DNA of 12,500 nucleotides, taken from NCBI RefSeq assembly GCF_008831285.2, contig NW_022205107.1, positions 1 to 12,500 on the forward strand, written 5' to 3'. Below the pieces are notes generated by a model. It saw nothing but the letters and a program-made list of their open reading frames with translations, was not told the origin of the DNA and did not search any database. This document shows positions 1 through 7,320 of the stretch, one piece after another (position 1 is the stretch's first letter; the number at the start of each line of letters is the position of its first letter). This DNA is from Nymphaea colorata. Its lineage: Eukaryota; Streptophyta; Magnoliopsida; Nymphaeales; Nymphaeaceae. The position numbers and the translations under genes were made by a program.

Positions 1-182
1 GAAAAGGTAATCCCACACTTGTATTCCCTTCCCTTGGGATTTTTGCGCCGGGTCCTGTCCGGCCGGGTAGACCTTGTATTTAATTTGCTAGGATTTTTTT
101 TGGTTTTAGATTACCTCAAGGAGACTTGGGAACTAGGACTCGTGCTTGGTTCGCGCTTTCTAGCCGCAACCGGGTGAGTGCC
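1..182 (+). repeat. 3' end of a second, related LTR (partial, cut by window start)
   Basis: This stretch aligns by eye with the last 180 or so bases of the 5' LTR (3681-3864). Shared blocks include gaaaaggta, gcgccgg, gtcctgtccggccgggtag, taggattttt and cctcaag. It is much more diverged from that LTR end than the two LTRs of the main element are from each other, so it belongs to another copy or subfamily. It ends at 182, where the main element begins with TGTTACGG, and lacks the expected ...TAACA terminus. The simplest reading is that the main element inserted a few bases before the end of an older LTR. Whether the older copy is a solo LTR or the 3' LTR of a full element lies outside the window. 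Confidence 0.85.
178..182. other. Candidate 5-bp target-site duplication, left copy (GTGCC)
   Basis: Ty3/gypsy integrases usually duplicate 5 bp of target, so the five bases just before the TGTTACGG terminus are the expected left copy. The right copy would lie beyond the end of the 3' LTR, outside the window, so this is a prediction from position only. Confidence 0.4.
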
Positions 183-547
183 TGTTACGGACCAATCTCA
201 TGGTCCCGACCCAAGGCCGACAGAGCAGGCCGGACCTAGCCGGTTGAAGCGCAAGGCGTCTGAGTTGTGGGCTCAGACCATGGAGCACGTCGCCAACTCA
301 ACCCAAGATGTTGAAGCAGCACCAACGCAGGTTGCAGCGGGAGGAGTGGGAGGAGCAACCAGGTCCGAAGAGGTGCTCAAACCGGATAGGCTTCAAGACG
401 TTTCTGAACTAAGTGTTGAACTCACCGAGTTAGTCAAGTTAACCTCTAATGTGAGTCCGGTCAACCTAGACGCTTGAGCCGATTCTAAACCTAGAATCCT
501 AGGAATTGGCTAAGTCAAACAGACTTAGCCCTTGCGCATCTAACCGA

Positions 548-566
548 GTGTGGCGGCAACCCACAC
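548..566 (+). other. Small hairpin in U3
   Basis: GTGTGG at 548-553 can pair with CCACAC at 561-566 around a short loop. The 3' LTR copy (near 9658-9677) has one more G and forms a 7-bp stem, GTGTGGG with CCCACAC. It lies upstream of the predicted transcription start, so it would act as DNA, or in the 3' end of the RNA. Its role is unknown. Confidence 0.4.
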
Positions 567-798
567 GAGGTCTCCGCCCTGGGCTCACAAGGCTCAGGGA
601 CGATTCGTTTGATTTCGGTTAGGCACTAGGCCGCTCGTTTCTTCAGCACTTAGCATTTTCAGTCTTTGCTTTCGTAATTATCCATTCTTAATCAACGAGT
701 TTTGAACTGGACCCAGGCCGAGCGGGGTGTGCTCGGCGCATTAGTTGTTGGATAGATCTAGCGGGTTATGAAATACAAACCCGCTTCATTTGAACTTG

Positions 799-806
799 TA
801 TATATA
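799..806 (+). promoter_or_regulatory. TATA box of the 5' LTR promoter
   Basis: TATATATA lies in an A/T-rich pocket within otherwise GC-rich LTR sequence and is identical in the 3' LTR at 9917-9924. A plant start site 25-35 bp downstream would fall near 830, just before a CT-rich tract of the kind common in plant 5' leaders. No other convincing TATA box is seen in the LTR. This defines U3 as about the first 0.65 kb. Confidence 0.7.
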
Positions 807-863
807 CTTTTTGATCTTGTACATTGGATGCAATTTTGAGATTAAGGAATCATTTCTTCGGAA

Positions 864-910
864 TTCTTCTCTCTCCTCTCTCGAGGTCTCTCTCTCCCTC
901 TCGTCTCCAC
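864..910 (+). repeat. CT-rich tract downstream of the TATA box
   Basis: This is a nearly pure pyrimidine stretch of CTCT/TCTC units, interrupted by a short purine patch at about 883-886. It begins some 60 bp after the TATA box and is kept in the 3' LTR at about 9982-10025 with small length changes. Pyrimidine-rich tracts just after the start site are common in plant leaders. Here it probably marks the start of R. Confidence 0.6.
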
Positions 911-1198
911 CTTGCTCACCCGAGCCTGGCGTCTTCTTCCCCCTCGCGTCCTCTACCTCCAAGGCGCTTCCAATCCCCCAATCCTGTCCTGAAGAGCCAA
1001 AGTCCTAGACACCGGCATAAGGCAGCACGGCATCGGCGGATCTCTCTCCACTGCGGCGGTCCCTCCCTTGTCCACGGTACCTCCCTAGCATCAAGCAAGT
1101 CCAGATTCGGTGCCCTCTCTTGAACACGAAGAAGCGGAGAGGCTGAACTGGAACAAGGAAGATTGAAGCCGGATTACCTCGGCTTCAATATCGACAAA

Positions 1199-1208
1199 AG
1201 GTTAGTAT
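1199..1208 (+). promoter_or_regulatory. Splice-donor-like motif 1 (AG|GTTAGTAT)
   Basis: AGGTTAGTAT matches the plant 5' splice-site pattern AG|GTNAGT well and is followed by T-rich sequence. The same 10-mer recurs at 1798-1807. In the 3' LTR the site is kept as AGGTTAGTAA at 10321-10330. If used, it would let the long leader be spliced. Use is unproven and the acceptor is not identified. Confidence 0.3.
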
Positions 1209-1756
1209 TGAGATTTTCGTGTTTTCGCCAAAGTCGTGTCGAGATCGATTTGGACAGCGTTCTTCTTACTTTCTGGGTCTTCCTCGGCATACCGAGGCCT
1301 GACTTAGAGGTAACGGAGAAATCTGTTGGAATCAGTCCCTTACACAGTTTGGGGAAACTCCGATTAATCCCCCTTGCTAACACGTTGATCGAATCGAACC
1401 GCGAGCCCACGAGCACAATTCGTGTCATTTATACTCGGTTCAGCCATACAAGACTCTCGGTCCAGAGACTTCTTGAACTCAGAAAACAAGGGTTCTGGAC
1501 AAGATCTGCAAAATTGAGTTGCCCTCGGAATCGCCTCCATCCCAAAGATCAAATAATCAAATTGGAGCGAGTTCTAACGGGTGGAGCTCTAGACCGCACC
1601 TTCGCCGGAACTCGGAGTTCTGGCGTTCCCTGCACTCCCGGTCAGCACCATTAATTCCGGCGGAATCAGACCAGGATACCCTCGCCTCAAGGGTGTGTTC
1701 AGTCGGAAGAAGGGGCAATTTGGACAAAGGGAACGAGGTCAAAACCCTAGCCGCCG

Positions 1757-2402
1757 CACGTGGAGATTCGTCTCAGCCTTGCCACCGGTCGTCGCTAAGG
1801 TTAGTATCGTTTTCCTTCTTGTCCATCGATTTCAGCCACGTGTCACCATCTGCCAGCTCCCAACTCGTATCACCCTACCCCCACGTGTCCTGCTCGTGAT
1901 CGCCTAGGATCCCGAGCTGCCAATCATTTAGGTCAATCCGTAGCCGCCGCTTCCTGCTTCTCGCATTCTCCATTAGAGTCAACCCTAATCCGAGAACGTC
2001 TCGCCCTCCATCCTGCCAGGTGTCACATCGTGCTCCACCATCAGCCACCTCAGCCAACCTCTCCCTGCGATCTAGCTGGGTCCCCGCGTTTTGACGCAAC
2101 GCCCAGCTCGCTCCACGCGGTCACCCATAGCCTCTTGCCTTAGCTGTTTTAGGAAATTCCGTGGCGTCGTCTCACCTTGCCGCTTCGTTCCACCTCCTTA
2201 CCGCGTCAACCTAGCCTTCATCTCATCACGTGGCGTCATCCCAGCCTTGTTGAGAATTCCGAGAGATCAAGAGAATCAACCTGGAATTTGTCCAGGTTCA
2301 TTCGATTTCAGTTTCTCCCCTACCATTTAGCATTCCTCCTCGCTCTCCTCTACGCGTGATGAATTCCGCGTGATCTCTGTCGGTCGTTGATCTTGCCACG
2401 TG
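1757..2402 (+). promoter_or_regulatory. Cluster of five G-box/ABRE-like CACGTG sites
   Basis: CACGTG occurs at 1757-1762, 1837-1842, 1882-1887, 2227-2232 and 2397-2402. Four of the five continue as CACGTGTC or CACGTGGC, matching the ABA-response element core ACGTGKC. Four are intact in the 3' LTR (10875, 10957, 11002 and 11351); the fifth has lost its central A there. Such sites bind bZIP and bHLH factors in plants. They lie 1-1.6 kb downstream of the predicted start, so they would act from inside the transcribed part or on a second promoter. Binding is not shown. Confidence 0.45.
1798..1807 (+). promoter_or_regulatory. Splice-donor-like motif 2 (AG|GTTAGTAT)
   Basis: This is the second copy of the 10-mer seen at 1199-1208, again followed by a T-rich run. 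It is kept unchanged in the 3' LTR at 10918-10927. The upstream AAACCCTAGCCGCC (from about 1742) resembles plant 5'-UTR sequence. Function is inferred from motif and conservation only. Confidence 0.3.
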
Positions 2403-2410
2403 GCAAGATC
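2389..2410. repeat. Perfect 22-bp palindrome centred on a G-box
   Basis: The half-site GATCTTGCCAC is followed at once by its exact reverse complement, centred between 2399 and 2400 with CACGTG at the core. A related arm, ATCTTGGCAAG, recurs about 20 bp downstream after GGTGCACC, so the RNA could fold into a longer alternative hairpin. In the 3' LTR (11512-11531) two A bases are missing and the palindrome is broken. Confidence 0.85.
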
Positions 2411-2429
2411 GTGGTGCACCATCTTGGCA

Positions 2430-2830
2430 AGACCAGCCAAGTCAACCGAGTCCTCCTAGGCACCCTCTCGCACCCCCTCGCCTAGGTCAACCTTTTGACT
2501 GAACCTACCTAGCCCACATCACTGTCTTAACCTTAGTCAACGTAGGCATCTTTCCACCGAGCCTCTTAGTTCAAGCTACCCTAGTCGGCTCGAGTCTAGC
2601 TCGAGGTCCCTTAACCATCAACCCGGACCCTCGCTAGGTCCATTAGTCAACCCTTAACCTCATCCCGGTCAACATTGACCAATCCGCGGGCTTAGCCACC
2701 CAACCACCTGCTTAACCTCACGTAGTAGGTCACCATTCGAACCTATTCCTTAACCTTCTGCCACCTACCCAAACCCACCTGACTAAACCGGCTACCTAGT
2801 AGAGCCCAGCCGCACCGAGCCAACCCCAGC
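2430..2830 (+). repeat. C-rich tract with repeated GTCAAC / CTTAACC motifs
   Basis: This strongly strand-biased stretch is C-rich and G-poor. GTCAAC occurs at 2441, 2486, 2536, 2646 and 2668, with two more copies upstream at 1978 and 2205. CTTAACC-like units lie between them. GTCAA is the reverse complement of the W-box core TTGAC. Two sites form inverted pairs: GGTCAA with TTGACT (2485-2500) and GGTCAA with TTGACC (2667-2680). Both pairs are kept in the 3' LTR. No gene is seen here. It looks like degenerate low-complexity sequence that may also hold WRKY sites. Confidence 0.6.
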
Positions 2831-3400
2831 CTTAGTTAGGACTAGGCTCCGCCGGCTCCCTCCGGCCCTTGCCTCGATCGTGACCTTCACCGTTGGACCA
2901 GCGGCGAGCGTGCGAGCACACCCGAGGCAGGCAGGTAGGCGCTGTCTTCCGGCAGCAGCCCCCCTCGGCACACAGGCGTCCCTTCCGGCCCGACAGCGTC
3001 TCTCTTCCGGCAGCGGTCATCGTCCTCAGCGCGAGCGCGACCCATCGGCAGCCCACCGACGCCCGCATTCTCAGCTCATCCGCCAGCATTCCGACGCTCG
3101 GCTCCTTCCAGGCGGCCGCGTTCTGCTCAACCCGGTAGACGCGCGTCCAGCGACAGCGCAGCTCTCAGCCAGCAGCGAGCGGCCACCCCTTCAGGCGCGG
3201 GGCCAGTATCTCAGCGACGAGTTCATCGCCCCCATCGGCCAGCGGATTGAATGGCAGCAGGCCCTGAGGAGTCTCTCCGCAAGCCTTCTTGAACAGCAGC
3301 TGCAATACCCGGGGATGGTTCTCACCCGGGTGCTTATCCGCTACGCCAAGGTTTCCTTGGCCGGTAATCCCTTGATCCCCTTGTAGCCGTGGGCGGGAAT
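2831..3400 (+). other. GC-rich U5 segment, no supported gene
   Basis: This is the most GC-rich part of the LTR. Open frames exist on both strands, but this is expected where A/T-rich stop codons are rare. The matching stretch of the 3' LTR (about 12000-12500) carries many one-base indels that shift the same frames. I therefore see non-coding LTR sequence. A palindrome CACCCGGGTG lies at 3323-3332 and again at the window end. Confidence 0.6.
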
Positions 3401-3866
3401 TTGTTTTGCTTGTTTTAGGACAGCATCTAGTTGCTTTCTGTTTTGCTTTAGCCTTGGCTCGGCCCTGCTCCCCCGTGAGGTACCTCGAGGGCACTGTGCC
3501 CGAGACACGACCACAAGGAGCGACCTCCCTATTTGCTTTGTTGGGTGTGGTTTGGCCGTTAGAGTGGTTTGCGTGGTTTGTGAGTGAGTTGAGAGAGATT
3601 CATACTTGTATCGCTCGCGCTTGTAAGGCCTCGCCGACCCTGCTAGTGTTCTTGTAGTAGGCTATCCTAGTTAGGTTTTGGAAAAGGTATCCTCGACTTG
3701 TATTACTCCACCTAACTGGGTTTGCGCCGGGGTCCTGTCCGGCCGGGTAGCTTTCTGTAATTATTGTTAGGATTTTTGGTTTTTAGAATAGGCCTCAAGA
3801 AGGTCCTGGGAAGATTAGGATTGCATTGGTCTGGTTTCTTAGGCCAACCGGTGTGGTCCTAACAAT

Positions 3867-3878
3867 TGGTATCAGAGC
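3867..3878 (+). other. Primer-binding site for initiator tRNA-Met
   Basis: TGGTATCAGAGC lies two bases after the LTR end. It is complementary to the 3' end of plant initiator tRNA-Met (..GCUCUGAUACCA). This is the usual minus-strand primer site of many plant Ty3/gypsy and Ty1/copia elements. The match is 12 bases long and then ends. Confidence 0.95.
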
Positions 3879-4145
3879 GCCTCTTGAGGATATCCGTCAG
3901 TTTGAGCACTTGGACTTCGCAGCGTCGACATCAACGGGCAGTGCCAGCGGATTTCTTGTGGTTTTCTGATTATTTCAGCGGTCTTCCTTTTCAGATTTGG
4001 GTTTTCTAGAGTCAGTATAGCAGTCGTAGTCCAGCCACGGTTTCTTTAGTTGCGTAGATCTAGGCTTCGCTTGTCCACTCTTGGCAAGTGTAGGGTTGTA
4101 CGCCTTGTACACCCGAGGGCAGCCAAGCTCGAGGGCGTCACCGAG

Positions 4146-4160
4146 GCACTAGGAGAGTGC
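4146..4160 (+). other. Leader stem-loop 1
   Basis: GCACT (4146-4150) and AGTGC (4156-4160) pair around the loop AGGAG. The stem closely resembles the one at 4210-4225, suggesting an old local duplication or a repeated RNA element. Confidence 0.45.
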
Positions 4161-4209
4161 GGTGATTTAGGCTCTTGAGCCCAGCCGAGAGCGAAGTGTG
4201 ATTGCCAAG

Positions 4210-4225
4210 GCACTTAGCGAAGTGC
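4210..4225 (+). other. Leader stem-loop 2
   Basis: GCACTT (4210-4215) and AAGTGC (4220-4225) form a perfect 6-bp stem around AGCG. It is followed shortly by GCGGG..CCCGT at about 4235-4246, another possible stem. Its position between the primer-binding site and gag is where packaging signals usually lie. Confidence 0.45.
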
Positions 4226-5741
4226 GGCATTAGGCGGGCAACCCGTCTCCCTCGCCTTAGGTCTCACGCGCGGCAGCTGGAGCAGCGGCAGCGTGGCAGA
4301 ATTAGAGTGGCAGCTAGTCTCCTATTTGATTTCAGTCTTAAGAGTGGCAGTTAGGCATTTTTGGATTTTCGTAGTAGGATTTCCTTAGCATAGTGCATCC
4401 TTGGCGCTGGTCCAACCAGATTTTATAATGGCCAAGTCGAAGAAAAACTTGAACCCCGACGAGCCCGTGCTTGAGGAAACCACTTCGGACCCTCAAGAAG
4501 TCGCGCATAGGGCTTCCAACATGGAGATGTCCGAGCATACTATTAACCGTCTAGGCAACCTTGAGCGGAATTCGGCCAGTATCGTAGAGACATGGATAAG
4601 GCTGAAACCATAGACGGAGGGATATAGAGAGGCAATTCGGCGAACTCCACAAAGACTTAGCCGAAATGAGGAGGAACCAACAGAACGAAATGGATGAAGT
4701 ACGAGCAATGTTTAGGGTTCTAACCTCAAACCGCAACAAGGCACAGAGAGGGCTACTCAGGGCCCGAATACACGCCCAGATAAGGGTAAGGGTTTGTTAG
4801 TTGCACCAACTACCAAACCGACACTGAGGTCGATCCCAATAACATCTCTCATATTGGGACGAGTACAGAAGGAGGTCGACGCAATACCATGGCGCCTCCT
4901 CAAGCAGGCATCAACAGGATGCCTACGATGATAGGACTCCCCGAGCACCACGATTTGGACACCATAGCCAAAACCGAGTTGAGCTCACGTCCGAAGGGGA
5001 GCAAGACGAGTCTCCAGCTCGCAAAGAAGAGGGTCTCGATTCCACCAACGGCAAGAAGAGCGACGGACACCCTCAGTCCGATATGAGTTCCCTAAGTTCA
5101 ATGGGAACACTTGCGTGAATGGCTCTTCATGGCAGAGCGGTACTTCCTATGTCACCACGTTCCAGAGGCAGAATGGATTGAGATAGCTACGACCAACATG
5201 ACCGGAGAAGCTACAACGCATTACTTGTGGTTTAACCACAATAATGAAGAGCAAACTGGGAAAGTATAAGGCCAGTCTCCAACTCCAATTTGGGGACTCA
5301 ACATTCATGATACGATGAGGACTTAAAGAATTTGGTCCAGACCACTACCGTGCCAGCCTACAAAGGCAGTTTGAACGCCTAGCAAGCATGGTCAGGTGGC
5401 CTGAAAAGGCCCTCATCGGCGCTTTTAAGGAGGCCTTAGAAATGACATAAAGCGAGAGATGAAAATTCACGCTTTGAAAGTTGGAAGATGCATAGCCATG
5501 GCCCGTCTATACGAAGAGAGAATCGAGGAAAGAAGAGCCGAGAAAAAGGCTCATAAATTTGATAAACAGAGGAAACGAAGCTCCTATCCCTCTGCTTCTC
5601 GTAACACAGAAAGGAGATAGTTCCCTACAAAAGAGGGAACGAACCACAGCCCTACCAGAACTCCAATCAAGGGCAAGGCAAGAAACCGCCCCTACGCTAC
5701 CTCACGCCACAACAATTGAGGAATACAGACGCAAAGGTCTG

Positions 5742-5783
5742 TGCTATAGGTGTGAGGGTAAATGGGACAAATATCACAAGTGC
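5742..5783 (+). other. Gag zinc knuckle (CX2CX7HXC)
   Basis: The peptide CYRCEGKWDKYHKC is encoded without interruption. Two Cys, a His and a final Cys fit the chromovirus nucleocapsid knuckle, in which a Trp follows the second Cys by four residues. This knuckle binds one zinc ion and the genomic RNA. The preceding GL and the following acidic Ser-rich segment are also typical of plant chromoviruses. All metal ligands are present. Confidence 0.9.
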
Positions 5784-5819
5784 CCAGCCTACTTTAGGGT
5801 ACAAGTGATAAGTGATGAG

Positions 5820-5879
5820 GAGTCCAGCTCGTGTACAGATAGTGACTCATCCTCCAGTGCTTCTACGAGTCCAGCTCGT
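5820..5879 (+). repeat. 13-bp direct repeat in the acidic Ser-rich Gag/protease linker
   Basis: GAGTCCAGCTCGT occurs at 5820-5832 and 5867-5879. It encodes part of an acidic, serine-rich linker (DEESSS-type). The first copy is read in the zinc-knuckle frame, but the second lies in another frame relative to it, so a small indel between them has changed the reading. Such linkers expand by slippage. Confidence 0.7.
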
Positions 5880-6034
5880 CCTCTTCAGAGGAAGAAGTAA
5901 TTCAAAGCGCAGAATTAAAAGACCGAGAAGAAAAAAGAAATAGCCAAGGAGGAGACTCCCGCCAAGGAAGAGAAACCCACAGAGGCCGAGTCTCTTCACT
6001 CAATGCAAGACCCAACAAGCCCAACTCATTCCGT

Positions 6035-6340
6035 GTGTTTGGAGGATCAACGGCAAAAGATCCTATTTTGTTGGATAACGGCGCCACCCGAAACTTCCTA
6101 ACAGAGGAGCTGCAAGAAAATGTAAGGTGCCTGGAATCCAGCCAGCCCCAAACAATAGTCGTGGGAGGGGGTCTAAGGCTGAAATGCCTTAACGAAGGGA
6201 AGAAATGGAAGTGTCATCAAGAAAAAGCCCTTCAAAATTGATTTTTGGTTATTCCACTCGATGGAGTGGATTTGATTCTTGGAATGCCCTGGTTCTTTAC
6301 CTTGGGTATCATATCATGGGACGTGAAGAATTTAGCATGA
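6035..6340 (+). pseudogene. Protease remnant (retropepsin-like, active-site variant DNG)
   Basis: This aspartic protease cuts the Gag-Pol polyprotein inside the particle and works as a dimer, each chain giving one Asp. The active-site region reads ILLDNGATRNFL, with the catalytic Asp codon at 6074-6076. The family norm is D-S/T-G-A; here the second residue is Asn (AAC), a likely damaging change. A glycine-rich segment, IVVGGG, follows at about 6155-6172. After a stop at 6239-6241 the similarity resumes in another frame as FLVIPLDGVDLILGMPW at about 6243-6293, matching the C-terminal strand and the ILG motif. At least one frame break splits the domain. The start given is an approximate domain edge, not an initiation codon. 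Confidence 0.8.
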
Positions 6341-6469
6341 CTTCATGCCCGACGGAGAAGATGAGTCGATGACCTTACAAGGCATCACGAGCACTACACG
6401 TCCCAAGGCTGCCTTACGAGCTATAGAGGCAGAACCAACCAGCGTGTTGGGTGATGGCACTAGCTACGG

Positions 6470-7320
6470 ATGTGCCATCTAGAGAGAGCACGAAGAGATT
6501 GTGCCTCCACGATACAGTCGGTGTTGGACCGATATGAGGATTTGTTCGAGGAGCCAAAAGGACTACCTCCTCCTCGATCCTACGACCATCGAATCATCTT
6601 GACTCAAGGACCGAACCGGTCAACGTGCGGCCCTACAGATATGGGTATAACCAGAAGGCCGAAATAGAGCGTCTGGTTAAAGAGATGTTAGAGAGTGGCA
6701 TAGTTCAGCCAGCAGCAGTCCTTTTCTTCTCCCGTCTTACTCGTGAAGAAGAAGGAACTACATGGCGCTTCTGTGTTGATTATCGCGCCCTGAACGAAGC
6801 CACGGTAAGGACAGGCACCCTATACCTGTCATCGATGAGTTGTTGGATGAACTAGCCGGGGCGACCATATTCTCCAAGATAGACTTGAGAGCGGCTATCA
6901 TCAAATCAGAATGTGTAAGGATGACATCCCCAAACGGCATTCAGGACACATGACGGGCACTACGAATTCCTCGTTATGCCTTCGGTCTAACTAACGCACC
7001 GGCAACATTTCAAAGGTGCATGAACGATGTCTTTCGTCAATACCTCCGAGATTTTATATTGGTCTTCTTCGACGACATTCTTATATATAGTCAGACAGAG
7101 GAATTGCATGAGAAGCACCTTGCAACAGCTCTTCAGTGCTACGTGATAACCAACTGTATGCAAAACGGTCCAAATGCAGCTTTGGACAACCGAGCATTGG
7201 TTATCTTGGGCACATCGTGTGCCAACAAGGGGTTGGGCAGACCCCGAAAATTGGATGCCATGCAAAGATGGCCACTGCCTAAGGATCTGAAAGGACTCAG
7301 AGGCTTTCTAGGCCTTACGG
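6470..7320 (+). pseudogene. Reverse transcriptase remnant
   Basis: This enzyme copies element RNA into DNA. From the N-terminus I see [13 protein letters not shown] (about 6531-6569), the [20 protein letters not shown] block at about 6628-6687, and [10 protein letters not shown] in a neighbouring frame at about 6738-6765. Next come [15 protein letters not shown] (about 6763-6807) and motif A FSKIDLRA, with the catalytic Asp at 6883-6885. Motif B, around 6975-7010, is split by a one-base loss. Motif C is VFFDDIL, with the Asp pair at 7071-7076. YLGHIV and a GFLGLT segment mark the end. All three catalytic Asp codons remain, but they sit in different frames, with at least six frame changes. The family assignment is secure. 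Confidence 0.93.

Larger units (their letters stand above)
183..3864 (+). repeat. 5' LTR (3,682 bp)
   Basis: It begins TGTTACGG and ends CCTAACA, giving a perfect 5-bp terminal inverted repeat (TGTTA/TAACA). The right border is fixed by the primer-binding site two bases later, and the left border by the identical start of the 3' LTR at 9293. It can be followed in the 3' LTR without a large break from 183 to 3334. A TATA box at 799 puts U3 at about 183-830, leaving about 3 kb of R plus U5, an unusual proportion. By eye, the first 550 bp differ from the 3' LTR by about 9 substitutions, the clear ones all transitions, and roughly 15 mostly one-base indels. Short ORFs inside it are not kept in the other LTR, so I call no gene here. 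Confidence 0.95.
3879..4427 (+). other. Untranslated leader between primer-binding site and gag
   Basis: About 550 bp with no supported reading frame. In such elements this stretch normally carries RNA packaging and dimerisation signals and lies upstream of the gag start. Its middle (about 4100-4260) is rich in short stem-loops, listed separately. It ends at ATG 4428, which opens the Gag-like frame. Confidence 0.7.
4428..5990 (+). pseudogene. gag: gag remnant (capsid domain and zinc knuckle)
   Basis: Gag forms the cytoplasmic virus-like particle and binds the element RNA. I place the start at ATG 4428 (MAKSKK...), since nothing gag-like precedes it. The N-terminal part is charged and probably helical; after a frame change it reads DLAEMRRNQQNEMDEVRAMF at about 4654-4713, likely coiled coil. 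The retrotransposon Gag core begins near EFPKFNG (about 5085-5105). It continues with REWLFMAERYF (about 5114-5146) and RQFERLASMV (about 5363-5392), each in a different frame. A basic stretch follows at about 5450-5560, then the CCHC knuckle at 5742-5783 and an acidic Ser-rich tail. I see about nine frame changes within 1.4 kb. The segment 4801-5075 is too poorly conserved to align by eye. The assignment is firm; the exact Gag/protease border is not. Confidence 0.85.

Noticed and set aside
178-477. 99-codon frame at the left edge of the LTR
   Set aside because: It starts with GTG before the LTR border, so it joins host or older LTR sequence to U3. The copy at 9293 onward has one-base losses that shift it.
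1163-1654. 163-codon open frame in the 5' LTR
   Set aside because: It is not preserved in the 3' LTR and has no recognisable domain. It crosses a splice-donor-like site and lies in presumed leader sequence.
2880-3386. 168-codon open frame in the GC-rich LTR end
   Set aside because: The matching part of the 3' LTR has many one-base indels that break it, I recognise no domain, and GC-rich DNA yields long frames by chance.
183-3864. Solo LTR next to an unrelated element
   Set aside because: The primer-binding site directly follows, the internal domains are in order, and the polypurine tract and second LTR complete one element.
4401-4427. Upstream TTG as the gag start
   Set aside because: The frame is open from TTG 4401, but plant translation favours ATG and a good one lies at 4428, so the nine extra codons are not supported.
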